A DNA stretch of 43,711 bases, from assembly GCA_002779605.1 (NCBI GenBank), contig PEWE01000007.1, positions 1 to 43,711 of the forward strand. The letters run 5' to 3'. Under the pieces are notes generated by a model, which was not told the DNA's origin, made no database searches, and worked only from the letters and a program-made list of their open reading frames with translations. Shown here one piece after another: positions 17,250 through 25,323 of the stretch. Every line of letters starts with the position of its first letter. The first letter of the stretch is position 1. This DNA comes from Zetaproteobacteria bacterium CG06_land_8_20_14_3_00_59_53 (GTDB lineage Bacteria; Pseudomonadota; Zetaproteobacteria; Mariprofundales; Mariprofundaceae). The translations under genes and the position numbers were made by a program.

Positions 17250-18335
17250 ATGCGAAACCGTAATCATTGCACCATAAAGCTGACACTTTTATCCCTTATT
17301 CTGGTAGCTCTGGCCGGATGCGGACCTCTATACACCTATTACGCAAGCTGGGAAATGAATGACGAGGGGAATGATGTGTCGTCACCGCAACCTCTCGGCA
17401 AGGATGAGTTTGCCGTAACGATAGCAAGGAAATTCGGCCTCATGGCTCTATTCGCCGAGGTTGCATATCGCAAAGACATAGAAGAGGAAACCCGAGATGA
17501 ACTGGCCTGCAGTTACATCCAGTCTGGCGAAAAAGAAACGTTCGGGATGCCACAACCGGATGCGTTCGGTCACTGGGAACGCTGGCATGGCACACAATCG
17601 GTCCGGGGATGCGTCAACGAATCGGGGCTGTTTTTCGAAACCTATGTTTACCGGAACAAGGACAATCAACTGGAAGAAGCTGTCATTGCGTTCCGCGGCA
17701 CCGAGAACAGGAAAGGGCAGACTCTCAAAGACTGGAAAACAAACATGGTTGCCGCATTCGGCTTCGAACCAAAGCAATATGAAATCGCAAAAAACCATAT
17801 CCCGAATCTTATTGCAGCCTTGCTTGCAGAGAGAAAGGACAAAATCATCCCGATTTATGCAGTCGGACATTCGCTTGGAGGCGGACTGGCACAACAAAGC
17901 GGCTATCAGTCAAAAAGGATTTTTCAGGTCATTACTTTCAATACCTCACCTATTACAAACTGGAGTCACTTAAGAACAGCCGGTGAAGTCAAAAACAGGT
18001 ACCCGAATATATTCAGGATTTATCACAACGGGGAGATTCTGGAGAAGCTACGATTCATCTCCACATCGTTCACCTCCACAAGGTATGGGCGTTATGACCT
18101 TGGCGTACAGTTCATGCCCAAATCAATTCTCACAGGGCACTCGATGAGCATTTTCGCATGCGTATTTGCAGCTCTGGTCGCAGGGGACGATAGCGCAGAG
18201 GCCGATCATCACTTCACCAGAGCAGCTGCAAAAGATGTTCTGGAAAATAAGTGGATCTGCAACGAAGACAGTGAAAAAGGTAAAGCGAACAAAGCGGAAT
18301 ATGACAAAATCATGAAAGCCTGGAAGCAATCATAA
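17250..18335 (+). CDS. Class 3 lipase-like lipoprotein (alpha/beta hydrolase)
   Basis: This 361-residue protein has a lipobox, ALAGC (C24), so it is likely attached to a membrane. The hydrolase part shows AVIAFRGTE (oxyanion-hole region of class 3 lipases) and the nucleophile elbow AVGHSLGGG with S208. A later His in LTGHSM could complete the triad. Substrate is unknown; lipid or phospholipid ester is most likely. The start at 17250 follows GGGGAGGG; an earlier in-frame ATG at 17184 would hide the signal peptide. By eye the base composition is more AT-rich than neighbouring genes, which may mean recent transfer. Confidence 0.85.
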   Translation: MRNRNHCTIKLTLLSLILVALAGCGPLYTYYASWEMNDEGNDVSSPQPLGKDEFAVTIARKFGLMALFAEVAYRKDIEEETRDELACSYIQSGEKETFGMPQPDAFGHWERWHGTQSVRGCVNESGLFFETYVYRNKDNQLEEAVIAFRGTENRKGQTLKDWKTNMVAAFGFEPKQYEIAKNHIPNLIAALLAERKDKIIPIYAVGHSLGGGLAQQSGYQSKRIFQVITFNTSPITNWSHLRTAGEVKNRYPNIFRIYHNGEILEKLRFISTSFTSTRYGRYDLGVQFMPKSILTGHSMSIFACVFAALVAGDDSAEADHHFTRAAAKDVLENKWICNEDSEKGKANKAEYDKIMKAWKQS

Positions 18336-18351
18336 TATCAGGACATTCAGG

Positions 18352-18753
18352 TCACACATCAGCCGGAGGGAATTCGTCGTAAGCAGGTACATCGTCACCG
18401 AATTTCAGCCATGGCAAGTCGTGCGAGACCCAGCCATGCGCAAAGGAAACCGGTTTTGCATCCTCATCGAGGGTTGCCACGCGCACGATGACATTCGGCT
18501 GGCCGTCGCGCATGGCAACCAGATGCGAACCGCATACCGAGCAGAAATAGCGGTTCTTGCCGGGCGATGACTCGTACCAAGAGAGTAGTTCCTGCCCGTG
18601 TATCCATCGGAAGTGTTCACGCGCAACAAAAGCATTCGAAGAGAATGCCGCGCCCTGAGCCTTCTGACATGTCCGGCAATGGCAGTGCACGATGCGCCCG
18701 GTATGCTGCTCCATCTCGTAGGCGATCGCCCCGCACAAACAACTTCCCCTCAT
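18352..18753 (-). CDS. GFA-family zinc-binding protein (glutathione-dependent formaldehyde-activating enzyme-like)
   Basis: This 133-residue protein has the GFA/CENP-V pattern. It begins RGSCLCGAIAYE (C5, C7), then HCHCRTCQKAQG (C24, C26, C29), then FCSVCGSHL (C71, C74), for two zinc sites. The original family member was described as joining formaldehyde to glutathione, but most members are uncharacterised. The start at 18753 overlaps the rluC stop (ATGA) and follows GGGAGG, so translation is coupled to rluC. The pairing with an rRNA pseudouridine synthase has no obvious functional logic. Confidence 0.88.
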   Translation of the reverse strand: MRGSCLCGAIAYEMEQHTGRIVHCHCRTCQKAQGAAFSSNAFVAREHFRWIHGQELLSWYESSPGKNRYFCSVCGSHLVAMRDGQPNVIVRVATLDEDAKPVSFAHGWVSHDLPWLKFGDDVPAYDEFPPADV

Positions 18754-19730
18754 CTCGACCTCCCTGAATCTTGCAGCAACCTGTACCATCCGGAGGGCAT
18801 CGGAACCCGCAACTCCATCGGTATCTCCTTGACCGGATGCACAAAGCACAAACGCCATGCGTGCAGCATCAATCCCCGGCCGCCGATCGCCCGGTATGCG
18901 GCCAGCTCCGACTTGTCCGCATACTTGTTGTCGCCGAGGATGGCATGCCCTTCACCCGCCAATTGTACCCTGAGCTGATGCGTGCGCCCGCTATGCGGTG
19001 ACAGCGCCAGCAGGGCATAGTCGAAACCGTCGCGACTGAACCGCATCATCACCTGATAATCGGTGATGGCCTCCTTGCCGTCCGCATCATCCACCACCAT
19101 GCGCTCGCCGCCCACCGTCACGCCCTTGGACAGATGCGAATGCATGCGACCCGCATGCGGGAAAGGATGCCCGGCGACCAACGCAAAATAGGTTTTCTGC
19201 ATGTCCCGTTCACGGAAATCCTCGGCCAGCCCGCGCAGTGCGGAAAGATTCCTGGCCAGTAACAACACGCCGCTGGTATCTCGATCCAGCCGGTGCGCCA
19301 GACGCAGATCGGGAAGGCCGTGCAGTTCTTTCAGGGCCTCGATCAGGCCGGCGTCATGGCCGGAGCCACCGTGCACCACCATGCCGGCAGGTTTGTTCAC
19401 CACCAGCAGCGCATCGTCTTCGAACAGCACGGGAAGAGCGGCCACCTTGTCCAGCAGGAATTTGGGGATATCACCGGTGGGGTGCTGCTGCACGATGTTC
19501 TCATCCCGCAGACTGGCCGGCAGAAATACCGTATCCCCCTCGATAAGACGGGTGTCCGGCTTGGCACGTTTGCCTCCGACACGCACATTGCCCTTGCGTA
19601 CCAGACGCATGATCAGGCCGCGATAGCCATTACCCAGCCGGCGCAGCAGAAACCGGTCCAGCCGGCTGCCGTTTTCGTCCGCGGAGACGGTCAAAAGGCC
19701 GTCGGAATGCTCTGTGCTTGCCAAATTCAC
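18750..19730 (-). CDS. rluC: RluA-family 23S rRNA pseudouridine synthase (RluC-like)
   Basis: This 326-residue enzyme isomerises uridine in 23S rRNA. An N-terminal S4 domain (about residues 20-75, SRLDRFLLRRL ... GDTVFLP) precedes the catalytic domain with the RluA-family motif HRLDRDTSG, catalytic D149. Further motifs are VVNKPAGMVVHGG and LSPHSGRTHQLRVQ. Position divergent from rne is the same as in E. coli, where the gene is rluC (955/2504/2580); that synteny plus the HRLDRDTSG variant is why RluC is favoured over RluD. The shared gap of 375 bp holds both promoters. Confidence 0.9.
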   Translation of the reverse strand: MNLASTEHSDGLLTVSADENGSRLDRFLLRRLGNGYRGLIMRLVRKGNVRVGGKRAKPDTRLIEGDTVFLPASLRDENIVQQHPTGDIPKFLLDKVAALPVLFEDDALLVVNKPAGMVVHGGSGHDAGLIEALKELHGLPDLRLAHRLDRDTSGVLLLARNLSALRGLAEDFRERDMQKTYFALVAGHPFPHAGRMHSHLSKGVTVGGERMVVDDADGKEAITDYQVMMRFSRDGFDYALLALSPHSGRTHQLRVQLAGEGHAILGDNKYADKSELAAYRAIGGRGLMLHAWRLCFVHPVKEIPMELRVPMPSGWYRLLQDSGRSR

Positions 19731-20105
19731 CTACCTTGCATTATGCTCGCGGCGGGCAGCTGCTCCGCGTTTATCCGAAGGCCGCAATTATCGCGAATCA
19801 CATACGTAACCTCCGATGACTTCGAAGGTGCGTCAGACTAACGGGTAAGGGACATGCAAACCATGCTTGCCGGTATTTCGTTGAAACATACTCACACGAA
19901 ACCCGGCAGCCATGATGAATGCAATCCGCGTTGAGCCTGCCACATAAAGCAAGGCCGCAGCAGGTTAGCATTCGCCCTTTTCCGTCCGCCAAGCCGCGTT
20001 CGAACAAGGCCGGAGCATACAAAGTTCGCAACGTTGTCCGATTCGATCACGACCGGGCGGCGTTCTTTTTGTAAGCCCTCCTGAAGCAGCCGAAAGGGAA
20101 AGGGC
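19731..20105. promoter_or_regulatory. Divergent rluC-rne intergenic region and likely long rne leader
   Basis: These 375 bp hold no convincing gene. In E. coli the same interval contains a 361-nt rne 5' leader through which RNase E controls its own mRNA. The equal size and order here suggest the same kind of leader. I could not pick a convincing -10/-35 pair. The notable structure is the hairpin at 20030-20070, listed separately. Confidence 0.55.
20030..20070 (+). terminator. Terminator-like hairpin in the rne leader (possible attenuator)
   Basis: AACGTTGTCCG (20030-20040) pairs base for base with CGGGCGGCGTT (20054-20064), with three G-U pairs in RNA and a 13-base loop. It is followed directly by CTTTTTG (20065-20071). 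It lies 35 bp upstream of the rne start, so transcription of rne must pass through it. It could be an attenuator or an RNase E target in the leader. Confidence 0.55.
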
Positions 20106-22337
20106 ATGAAAAAGAAGCTCATGCTCATCAATGCCGTACACGACGAAGAAAGCCGTGTCGCCATTGTTGAGGATCAATACCTGCAGGAACTGGACATCGA
20201 GTCCTCCCACAAGGTTCAGACCAAGAGCAACATCTACAAGGGAACCGTCACCAAGGTCGAAGCCAGTCTGCAGGCCGCCTTCGTCGAATACGGTGCCGGA
20301 AGGCAGGGCTTCCTGCCGCTGCAGGACATCCATCCGGACTACTGGAAGGATGGTGTCGCCAAGGACACCGATCCCCGCAAGATCAACATTCAGGATGTGC
20401 TGGAAGCCAAGCGCAGCATTCTGGTGCAGGTGGTCAAGGAAGAACGCGGCAACAAGGGTGCAGCCCTTACCACCTACATCTCGCTGGCCGGTCGCTATCT
20501 GGTGCTCACCCCGAATGCGGAGCGCGGCGGCATTTCCCGCAAACTCGCCGAAGACGAACGCAAAGCCATCAAGGAGATCCTGTCACAGCTGAACGTGCCG
20601 GAGCATCTGAGCCTGATCGTGCGCACCGCCGGCAAGGACCAGAAACTCGAATCCCTGCAGCGCGACTTCTCCTACCTGCAGCGCCTGTGGGACGAGATCC
20701 GTATCAAGAGTGAATCCGCCCCCTCCCCTTCGCTGATCTATCTCGAAGGCGATCTGGCCACACGCGCCATCCGTGACCATTTCACCGACGACATCCAGGA
20801 GATCTGGGTGGACCAGCAGGAAATCTACCAGCGCACCAAGCAGTTCGTGCACGCCGTACTGCCGGGCAAGGAAAAGCTGGTCAAACTGTACCGTGGCAAG
20901 AAGCCGCTGTTCCGACACTACGGCATCGAGGACCAGTGCGAGGAGATCCACGAGCGTGAGATCCGCCTGCCTTCCGGCGGCTCCATCGTGCTCGATCCGA
21001 CCGAGGCGCTGACCTCCATCGATATCAACTCCTCGCGCTCCACCGGTCAGAAACATATCGACGACACGGCGCTGGCAACCAATATGGAAGCCGCACAGGA
21101 GATCGCGCGTCAGTTGCGTATCCGTGACATCGGCGGTCTGATCGTCATTGACTTCATCGATATGGCCAACCGCAAGCATGCCCAGCAGGTCGAGGAAATG
21201 CTGCGTGACAGCTGCAAGCCGGATAAGGCTCGCATCCAGTTCGCACGCATCTCCCGATTCGGTCTGCTGGAGATGTCACGCCAGCGGCTGCGCCCGTCGA
21301 TCCGCGAATCAACCACCGAGACCTGCCCGCGCTGCTCCGGTCGCGGCCGGGTGCGCATCGTCGAATCCATGGCCCTGCAGATGCTGACGCGCATGGAAGA
21401 CCATGCCGAGAGCGGCAAGGGCCCGACCCTGCTGGTGCAGGTGCCCAAGGATACCGGCGAATATCTGATGAACAGCAAGCGCAATTATGTGGACCGCATC
21501 GAGGAAAACTACGATGTGCAGATCAGCCTGCAGATCCGCCCTGATCTGGAGATCCCGCACTACCGGATTGAAAGACAGTGGATGGATGAGGGTCAGCAGC
21601 GCATCGAAGTGCTCGAAGACACCATGAAGGGCAAGAAACCGGCACGCGGCGGACGCAAGCTCAAGCCGTCCGTCCCGATCGTCGGCATCCCGACCTTCGA
21701 GGATGAACTGCCTCCACCCGAGAAGCAGGAAAAGGGTGGCTTGCTGACCAAGATCACCGGCCTGCTGTTCGGTTCGGCACAGAAGCGCAAGGAAGAAGCC
21801 GAGCGCAAGGCCGAAGAAGAGGCAAAAGCCAAAGAGGAACAAGAGCGTGCCGAGCACAACCGCAATCGCCGCGGTCGCGGTGGGCGCCGTCGCGGCGGAC
21901 GTGGCCGTCGTCCTGATGGTTCCATCGATTCAACAGCCGAAGCAGGCGACAAGCAGCGCCCTGCAGAGACTGATGCCTCCGGCAAGCCGGAAGGTGAAAG
22001 CAAGGGTGAGGCGAAGAGCCGTCGTCCACGCAGGCGTAAAAATGCTGCCGAAAAGGCCCAGCAGGGCGATAAGCCGGCAGAGGTGACAACCCGGACAGCA
22101 GCCGGAAAACCGGATGCCAACCAGGCAGAAGGTGAAAGCGGATCGGCTGATGGCAGTACGCATGATGCAGTTGCCGGAGAAGGCAATGGCGCTACCCGCC
22201 GCCGCCGTCGCCGTCGTCCGCGCCGTCCGTCCGGAGAAAAAGGCGGCGAAGGCAACGCACAGCATGACGGCCAGAGCAGCCCGGAGAGCAGTGCGCCTTC
22301 CGCACCTGCGGTTGCGGCTGCATCCGGGGGAGAATGA
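20106..22337 (+). CDS. rne: Ribonuclease E/G family endoribonuclease with basic C-terminal tail
   Basis: RNase E cleaves single-stranded AU-rich RNA and starts mRNA decay and rRNA/tRNA processing. In the 743-residue protein an S1 RNA-binding domain (about 36-125) is followed by the DNase I-like domain with Mg2+ ligands D306 (TSIDINSS) and D349 (IVIDFIDM), matching E. coli D303 and D346. The zinc-link TETCPRCSG has C407 and C410. After about residue 515 the tail is low-complexity: Lys/Glu-rich (570-600), then Arg/Gly clusters (RRGRGGRRRGGRGRR and a later run of eight Arg) that likely bind RNA. The tail is shorter than in E. coli (1061 residues). The stop overlaps rluD (ATGA). Confidence 0.94.
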   Translation: MKKKLMLINAVHDEESRVAIVEDQYLQELDIESSHKVQTKSNIYKGTVTKVEASLQAAFVEYGAGRQGFLPLQDIHPDYWKDGVAKDTDPRKINIQDVLEAKRSILVQVVKEERGNKGAALTTYISLAGRYLVLTPNAERGGISRKLAEDERKAIKEILSQLNVPEHLSLIVRTAGKDQKLESLQRDFSYLQRLWDEIRIKSESAPSPSLIYLEGDLATRAIRDHFTDDIQEIWVDQQEIYQRTKQFVHAVLPGKEKLVKLYRGKKPLFRHYGIEDQCEEIHEREIRLPSGGSIVLDPTEALTSIDINSSRSTGQKHIDDTALATNMEAAQEIARQLRIRDIGGLIVIDFIDMANRKHAQQVEEMLRDSCKPDKARIQFARISRFGLLEMSRQRLRPSIRESTTETCPRCSGRGRVRIVESMALQMLTRMEDHAESGKGPTLLVQVPKDTGEYLMNSKRNYVDRIEENYDVQISLQIRPDLEIPHYRIERQWMDEGQQRIEVLEDTMKGKKPARGGRKLKPSVPIVGIPTFEDELPPPEKQEKGGLLTKITGLLFGSAQKRKEEAERKAEEEAKAKEEQERAEHNRNRRGRGGRRRGGRGRRPDGSIDSTAEAGDKQRPAETDASGKPEGESKGEAKSRRPRRRKNAAEKAQQGDKPAEVTTRTAAGKPDANQAEGESGSADGSTHDAVAGEGNGATRRRRRRRPRRPSGEKGGEGNAQHDGQSSPESSAPSAPAVAAASGGE

Positions 22338-23323
22338 ACCAGCAGGACAAGACCGTTGAGTGCATCAGCATCATCATTGACGATGCACTCAACGGTCAAC
22401 GCCTCGATCAAGCCCTCTCCTCGGCCTGCGATCTATCGCGCAGCCGTGTGCAGCAACTGATCGCCGACGGGCAGGTTTTCAAAACCTGCGCAAACGGCAG
22501 AGAAACCATAAGCAAACACTCGCTGCGCGTCGCCTTACGCCAGACATACGAGATCCATGTTCCCGACAACACCGCACTGGATCTGCAGGCCGAGGATATC
22601 GCCCTCGACATCCTGTTCGAGGATGAATACCTGATCGTCGTCAACAAAGCGCCCGGCATGGTGGTTCACCCGTCACACGGCCACGATAGCGGCACGCTGG
22701 TGCACGCCCTGCTGCATCACTGCGAGCAGCTTCCCGGCATCAACGGCGTGGAACGTCCGGGCATCGTGCATCGCATCGACAAGGACACTTCCGGCAGCCT
22801 GATCGTGGCCAAAACAGAACTCGCGCATCAGCGACTGGTCGAGATGTTTTCCCGCCACGATATCCGCCGTGAATACCTCGCATGGTGCCGTGGTGCCCCA
22901 CTCTGGCAGGAGCAGCGATTTGACCTGCCCATCGCCCGACATCCGCAGCACCGGCAGAAAATGAGTGTGCAGGAGCATGGTAAGCATGCCATCACCGATG
23001 CCCGCGTCGAATCACGCTACGGGCGCGATTTCTGCCGCATGCGGCTTACCCTGCATACCGGGCGCACCCACCAGATCCGCGTGCACTTGAGCCATCATCT
23101 GCTACCTATCATCGGCGATTCGGTGTATGCACGCAGCTACAATCCCGGACCGAACATACCCGCAGCCGCCCGGCCCGCATTGCTGGCGCAGAAGCGCCAG
23201 GCCCTGCATGCGGAGATTCTCGGCCTGAATCACCCGGTCAGTGGCAAGCCTCTGCTGTTCACAGCCCCCCTGCCGGATGATCTGTCACAACTCTCTGCAG
23301 CGCTTGAGGCGGCCTATGCCTGA
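22334..23323 (+). CDS. rluD: RluA-family pseudouridine synthase (RluD-like)
   Basis: This 329-residue enzyme has an N-terminal S4 domain (about 22-80), VVNKAPGMVVHPSHGHDSG, the catalytic motif HRIDKDTSG (D149) and LHTGRTHQIRVHLSHH. RluD makes the pseudouridines of helix 69 in 23S rRNA. The HPSHGH stretch and its link to pgeF and bamD favour RluD: in gamma-proteobacteria rluD-yfiH lies beside bamD. Its ATG overlaps the rne stop by four bases, so synthesis is coupled to RNase E. Together with divergent rluC, two rRNA pseudouridine synthases flank rne here. Confidence 0.9.
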   Translation: MNQQDKTVECISIIIDDALNGQRLDQALSSACDLSRSRVQQLIADGQVFKTCANGRETISKHSLRVALRQTYEIHVPDNTALDLQAEDIALDILFEDEYLIVVNKAPGMVVHPSHGHDSGTLVHALLHHCEQLPGINGVERPGIVHRIDKDTSGSLIVAKTELAHQRLVEMFSRHDIRREYLAWCRGAPLWQEQRFDLPIARHPQHRQKMSVQEHGKHAITDARVESRYGRDFCRMRLTLHTGRTHQIRVHLSHHLLPIIGDSVYARSYNPGPNIPAAARPALLAQKRQALHAEILGLNHPVSGKPLLFTAPLPDDLSQLSAALEAAYA

Positions 23324-24092
23324 TCCCTGCCACCTGCGCTCGGAGCTGTTCGCCAGCCACGGCCTGCACGGCATCGTCAGCCTGCGCACCGGAGGCGAAA
23401 GCAACGCGCCCTTCGACAGCATGAATCTGGCCGACAATACCGGCGACGATCCGGCTATCGTGGAGCGCAACCTGCGCACCCTGCTTGCCGAAAGCGGTAT
23501 CGCACTCGAGCCGCACCGCGCCCGTCAGATCCATGGCTGCGGGGTGCTGCATTGCCGTGCTGCCGGACGCATGCACGATAGCGAAGCCGATATTCTGCTC
23601 AGTGTGGATGGCAGCCCGGTTGCCGTGCGTGTGGCCGATTGCACGCCGGTACTGCTGGCCGATCCGTACTCCGGGCTTGTCGCAGCCGTACATGCCGGCT
23701 GGAGGGGCACTGAGGCAAATGTCGTCGGACATGCCGTGCGTGCCATGCTGGATGCCGGAGCACAGACGGGGAACATGCTGGCCAGCATTGGCCCGTGCAT
23801 CGGCCCCTGCTGCTTCGAGATCGGAGAGGATACAGCAGCCGAACTGCGCAATTGCTGCCCGGATGCAGCAGACTTCGTCCTGCAAAAACAGGGTCGCCCG
23901 CATGCCGACCTTACCGGCATCAACCGCTTACAGCTGCTTCAGGCCGGGCTTGCTCTGGCCAATATCGAAGTCATGCTTGCCGCACCCGCTGGCTGCACAT
24001 GCTGCAACAGCCGTGACTACTTCTCCTTCCGGCGCGACGGGGCAATGAGCGGCCGTCATCTCGCCATTGTCGCCCCCATGGCGTCTGCATAG
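23316..24092 (+). CDS. pgeF: Polyphenol oxidase / purine nucleoside phosphorylase family protein (PgeF, YfiH)
   Basis: This 258-residue protein of the LACC1/YfiH family has zinc-site residues H73 (RQIHG), C109 (VADCTPVLL) and H126 (AAVHAGWRG). It also has SIGPCIGPCCFE and the terminal CTCCNSRDYFSFRRDG. Members have purine nucleoside phosphorylase and adenosine deaminase activity, and in E. coli the protein is reported to prevent mis-incorporation of L-serine into peptidoglycan. ATG 23316 lies 8 bases inside the end of rluD, so the two are co-translated. The linkage rluD-pgeF is conserved widely. Confidence 0.92.
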   Translation: MPDPCHLRSELFASHGLHGIVSLRTGGESNAPFDSMNLADNTGDDPAIVERNLRTLLAESGIALEPHRARQIHGCGVLHCRAAGRMHDSEADILLSVDGSPVAVRVADCTPVLLADPYSGLVAAVHAGWRGTEANVVGHAVRAMLDAGAQTGNMLASIGPCIGPCCFEIGEDTAAELRNCCPDAADFVLQKQGRPHADLTGINRLQLLQAGLALANIEVMLAAPAGCTCCNSRDYFSFRRDGAMSGRHLAIVAPMASA

Positions 24093-24101
24093 AGTGCACG
24101 C

Positions 24102-24827
24102 ATGAAAAAGATCGTTTGCTTCGCCTTCATCGCCCTGCTGGCCGCCGGCTGCGCGACCGATAAACAAACCGGCAAGTCCGAGGCCGAAATCGACTACCTG
24201 AGCGCCAAGGCTGCGGTAGACCGTTCGCGATACAGTGAAGCGACCAAACTGCTCGAAAGCTTCGGCACCAAGCACCCATACAGTAAATTCACGGTGCAGG
24301 CTGAGATTCTGCGTATCTTCTCGAGTTACAAGGGTGGCGAGTACGTTCTCACCGAGGTACTCAGCAAGGAATTTGTTGATCGCCATCCTCGCCATCCGAA
24401 TGTGGATTATGCCAAGTACATGCTGGCCATGAGCCACTACAGGCAGTCATCTCCTGCGGAAAAGGATCAGGAACAGACCAACAATGCCGTGGGTACATTC
24501 AAACGTCTGCTGAGCGACCACCCCAATAGCGAATATGCCAAAGACGGAAAGCGCCGCCTGCAACTGCTGTACAACCGTTTGGCCGGTCATGAATTGAATG
24601 TCGGTAAGTACTATTTCGGAAAGTCTCGTTTTGTAGCTGCCGCCAACCGCTTCCAGTTGATTGTCGAAAAATACCAGACCACACCTTCCATTGAAGAGGG
24701 CTTGTATTACCTTGCCGCCTCCTTCGACAAGATGGGCATCAAAGACAGTGCAAAGCAGACTGCCATGCTTCTCCATCACAACTATCCGAACAGCGAGTGG
24801 AGCCGCAAGGCCGAACCGTTCCTGTAA
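24102..24827 (+). CDS. bamD: Outer membrane protein assembly factor BamD
   Basis: BamD is the essential lipoprotein of the BAM complex that, with BamA, inserts beta-barrel proteins into the outer membrane. The 241-residue protein has a lipobox LLAAGC (C17) and tetratricopeptide-like repeats. The first reads YLSAKAAVDRSRYSEATKLL, and others contain KHPYSKF and DHPNSEYAK, typical of BamD/ComL. It starts 9 bp after pgeF, so it is in the same operon. Unlike in E. coli, where bamD is divergent from rluD, here all run in one direction. Confidence 0.92.
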   Translation: MKKIVCFAFIALLAAGCATDKQTGKSEAEIDYLSAKAAVDRSRYSEATKLLESFGTKHPYSKFTVQAEILRIFSSYKGGEYVLTEVLSKEFVDRHPRHPNVDYAKYMLAMSHYRQSSPAEKDQEQTNNAVGTFKRLLSDHPNSEYAKDGKRRLQLLYNRLAGHELNVGKYYFGKSRFVAAANRFQLIVEKYQTTPSIEEGLYYLAASFDKMGIKDSAKQTAMLLHHNYPNSEWSRKAEPFL

Positions 24828-24835
24828 ACCTGTCG

Positions 24836-25252
24836 ATGCGACGAAGTTTTCATGCATCTCTAGCCATTACCATCTGCCTTGCAGTGCTACTTCCTGCTTG
24901 CGGTGATTCATCACTTGCAAGTGTGAACAGACTGCTGGACGCGCGGGATGCGGCAATCAGCGAACGTAACATTACAAACTATGCATCTCTGATTGCCGAG
25001 AATTACCACGGCCGGCAGCAGAGCAAGTCGGTCATGGTCGTCCAGATGAATCGGTTATTCGAACAGTTCAATCAACTAAAAATGGAAAGCTTTGGCCGCG
25101 ATATCTACATTGCCGATGACTCGCATGCACGCGCTGCGCAATCCTATCGGCTGAAGGTACTGATGGACGGCAACTGGCGCGAAATGCTGCAACGCGAGGA
25201 GTTGAGCCTGATACGCACTGATTCTGGCTGGCAGATCAGCAGCGGTCTGTAA
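24836..25252 (+). CDS. Small lipoprotein of unknown function
   Basis: This is a 138-residue protein with a signal sequence and lipobox LLPAC (about residue 22). The remaining stretch (SVNRLLDARDAAISERNITNYASLIAENYH, later DGNWREMLQREELSLIRTDSGWQIS) resembles the NTF2/DUF4440-type fold, in which a helix-rich start is followed by a curved sheet ending in W-x-I. No enzyme motif is visible. It begins 8 bp after bamD, so it may be made with the BAM lipoprotein. No strong ribosome site is visible; translation may be coupled. Confidence 0.7.
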   Translation: MRRSFHASLAITICLAVLLPACGDSSLASVNRLLDARDAAISERNITNYASLIAENYHGRQQSKSVMVVQMNRLFEQFNQLKMESFGRDIYIADDSHARAAQSYRLKVLMDGNWREMLQREELSLIRTDSGWQISSGL

Positions 25253-25283
25253 GAGCGGAATTCACGCATTGAGAAATAGCCAA

Positions 25284-25299
25284 GGGCTCCGATAAGCCC
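25284..25299. other. Weak hairpin between convergent genes
   Basis: GGGCT (25284-25288) and AGCCC (25295-25299) flank a 6-base loop in the 71-bp gap between the lipoprotein gene and fadL. There is no T run on either strand, so termination here would be weak. Confidence 0.3.
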
Positions 25300-25323
25300 C
25301 TGTGTATTCCGGAGATCAGACCT

